DNA of 32,730 nucleotides from Clostridia bacterium (GTDB lineage Bacteria > Bacillota > DSM-521 > Neomoorellales > Neomoorellaceae). Each line of letters starts with the position of its first letter. Positions within the stretch are counted from its first letter, which is position 1. This document shows positions 31,722-32,730 of the stretch, one piece after another. A program made the translations under genes and the position numbers. Location of the stretch: the NCBI GenBank assembly GCA_030445865.1, contig JASUSV010000017.1:1-32730 (forward strand). Direction: 5' to 3'. A model generated the notes under the pieces. It saw nothing but the letters and a program-made list of their open reading frames with translations, was not told the origin of the DNA and did not search any database.

Positions 31722-31820
31722 AGAAATGCGGCAGCCAGGCTGTCGTAGTGCCGGTAAGCACCTTAGACCCTGTAGCTTTGCGTCCCCACCTTTCAATGGG
31801 TTTGCCCTTGACGCCCGGTA
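31722..31820 (-). promoter_or_regulatory. Cyclic di-GMP-I (GEMM-I) riboswitch
   Basis: The minus strand contains the hallmark stretches of the GEMM-I aptamer in order: AAGGGCAAACCCATTGAAAG with the GAAA tetraloop, GTGGGGACGCAAAGC (tetraloop receptor side), CAGGGTCTAAGG, and the 3' segment ACAGCCTGGCTGCCGCA. The known class binds cyclic di-GMP between its two stems. A terminator follows 9 bases further, then the holin gene. A weak -10 (TATAAG, 31868-31873) lies upstream. Confidence 0.92.
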
Positions 31821-31972
31821 TGCGGTTGTTTGGCGGGTTAATAAACAACCACCTTTCCCTTTCTACCCTTATAGACGTGTCTTGAAGGTAAAATGTTCCA
31901 TTATTACCAGTGAGAACTTATCGCCTTTTTCCGACAGCATTTGTGATTTTGGCTGCCTTTTTACGTCGGGCC

Positions 31973-32368
31973 TTAATTCCGGTTATCCTCTTTTTGCTCG
32001 CCAACCCTCATGCTGCGGCGCAGGTCCACCTTCGCCCTGGCCGCCGCCTGGTCCCAGGCCTCGTCAGGGTCCACATCCGTAAGCAGGTTAACCAACGCTT
32101 TGTTTAGCCAGGCCGCCGTGCCAGCGGCGATGCCGGTGTGGGCAATAAGCCCGGCCAACTGGTCCACGTGCGGTTCGACAACCCGCCGGAAGGCGTCCTC
32201 CACCACCGGGACTCCCAGGCGGGCGGCTTCGTTACGGAGATGTTCGTCCAGGATGTTCCTGACCAACTCGCTGATCGTTAGACCTTGAACCCGGGCTTGG
32301 GCCTGGAGTTCGGCGTAAACCTGCCTGCTAACCTTGGCCGTGATTTTTCCCTCCAGTTTGGCGGTCAC
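31973..32368 (-). CDS. Ribbon-helix-helix-type DNA-binding protein
   Basis: This 131-residue protein's N-terminal 45 residues (KITAKVSRQVYAELQAQARV, then QGLTISELVRNILDEHL) have the beta-strand plus two-helix pattern of Arc/CopG-like regulators. The C-terminal helical part is unassigned (VVEDAFRRVVEPHVDQLAGL; LLTDVDPDEAW). Of several in-frame GTG codons I choose 32368, eight bases after GGGAGG. A decayed relative lies at 26640-26865. It precedes the riboswitch-controlled genes on the same strand and may regulate itself through the repeats at 32397-32416. Confidence 0.75.
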   Translation of the reverse strand: MTAKLEGKITAKVSRQVYAELQAQARVQGLTISELVRNILDEHLRNEAARLGVPVVEDAFRRVVEPHVDQLAGLIAHTGIAAGTAAWLNKALVNLLTDVDPDEAWDQAAARAKVDLRRSMRVGEQKEDNRN

Positions 32369-32396
32369 TTTGTTCACCTCCCTTGGCACTCGTCAG

Positions 32397-32416
32397 GTCG
32401 ACCGGATGTCGACCGG
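32397..32416. promoter_or_regulatory. Tandem 9-bp repeat upstream of the ribbon-helix-helix gene
   Basis: GTCGACCGG occurs twice at 11-bp spacing (32397-32405 and 32408-32416), one helical turn apart, 29 bases before the GTG start. Ribbon-helix-helix dimers typically bind such tandem sites side by side. Confidence 0.5.
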
Positions 32417-32441
32417 GCAAACCGCCGTGGTTAAAGCCTTG

Positions 32442-32460
32442 GCGCAGGCTTTGCCTGCGC
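32442..32460. repeat. 8-bp perfect hairpin
   Basis: GCGCAGGC and GCCTGCGC enclose a three-base loop. It lies between the divergent ribbon-helix-helix gene and the plus-strand gene at the right edge. No T-tract follows. Confidence 0.4.
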
Positions 32461-32544
32461 TGTGGTGTCTCTCTTATCCTGCATTACATAGCCTTGAGCA
32501 GTGAACCGAAGGACTGTGCCAGGCCAGTTTGTTAACCAAAGGTA

Positions 32545-32574
32545 TTGCCCCAATTCCCGCAAACGTGGTAGAAT
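32545..32574 (+). promoter_or_regulatory. Candidate promoter of the right-edge gene
   Basis: TTGCCC and TAGAAT are separated by 18 bases, and the -10 ends 23 bases before the start codon at 32598. Confidence 0.45.
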
Positions 32575-32597
32575 ATGGGCAAGGGAGGGGAGGCGGC

Positions 32598-32730
32598 TTG
32601 GCTGTGGTCGAGGACGAAACCAGAAAGCAAATGGCTGCGGGCAGCGAGGAGCAGGGATTCACCTTCCGCACCTCCTTTGACCCGTTCAACATGATCATGC
32701 AGCAGTTGGGCAAGCTGGACACAAAGATTG
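32598..32730 (+). CDS. Start of an unidentified gene (cut by window end)
   Basis: A TTG after GGGAGGGGAGG opens a frame reading MAVVEDETRKQMAAGSEEQG, then FTFRTSFDPFNMIMQQLGKL and DTKI, with no stop to the window edge. It is hydrophilic and the last part looks like the entry to a coiled coil. Forty-four residues are too few to name a family. Confidence 0.55.
   Translation, partial: MAVVEDETRKQMAAGSEEQGFTFRTSFDPFNMIMQQLGKLDTKI

Noticed and set aside
31656-31848. Open frames covering the region upstream of the holin
   Set aside because: The stretch is explained by the riboswitch aptamer and terminator. The holin start with ribosome site is at 31655.
1-32730. CRISPR arrays, tRNA or rRNA genes
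   Set aside because: No regularly spaced direct repeats and no tRNA or rRNA signature sequences were seen on reading both strands.

Overview
The window is most likely chromosomal DNA of a GC-rich anaerobic Clostridia-type Firmicute, resembling the Moorella/Thermanaeromonas group. This is inferred from strong AGGAGG ribosome sites, many GTG and TTG starts, 2-oxoacid:ferredoxin chemistry, an aldehyde:ferredoxin oxidoreductase (AOR) and an oxygen-sensitive class I fumarase. The organism is inferred from gene content, not from a marker gene.

Positions 1-19486, all on the minus strand, form a carboxylic-acid catabolic block. In transcription order it holds a MoaD-like protein, a polyferredoxin, AOR, an MmgE/PrpD protein, a DASS carboxylate transporter, a complete tripartite tricarboxylate transporter (TctC, TctB, TctA), a fumarase/adenylosuccinate-lyase superfamily lyase, two-subunit fumarase, malic enzyme, two UTRA-type GntR regulators (one frameshifted), an FCD-type GntR regulator, a DUF1932 dehydrogenase, an Ldh_2 dehydrogenase, and alpha and (partial) beta subunits of a 2-oxoacid:ferredoxin oxidoreductase. 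The simplest reading is uptake of a di- or tricarboxylate, epimerisation or dehydration, cleavage to fumarate, then malate, pyruvate and acyl-CoA with reduced ferredoxin.

Positions 19693-25123 hold a divergent MFS transporter and an arsenic/metalloid resistance island. The minus-strand arm is ArsR, an UPF0718/ArsP-like permease, a small thioredoxin and a broken DGC protein. The plus-strand arm is a second ArsR and an Acr3 arsenite pump. Both arsR genes carry a nearly identical AT-rich box.

Positions 25124-28150 are a decayed mobile region: a large serine recombinase with two in-frame stops and its C-terminal part displaced by about 0.9 kb, a remnant of a ribbon-helix-helix gene, an AT-rich lipoprotein gene, and possible group II intron debris.

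Positions 28147-32730 are phage- or bacteriocin-like and the most interesting part. A c-di-GMP-I (GEMM-I) riboswitch followed by an intrinsic terminator precedes a minus-strand set: a holin-like membrane protein, a sigma region 2-like protein, a separate sigma region 4 protein, and a cysteine-rich glycoside-hydrolase-like protein without a signal peptide. Beside it, on the plus strand, a BNR/Asp-box lipoprotein follows an unidentified three-way-junction leader. A ribbon-helix-helix protein with a tandem operator and the start of an unidentified plus-strand gene close the window.

Three genes (5313-6045, 21065-21339, 30558-30996) each carry a single-base frameshift in a homopolymer run, so part of the apparent decay may be sequencing error.
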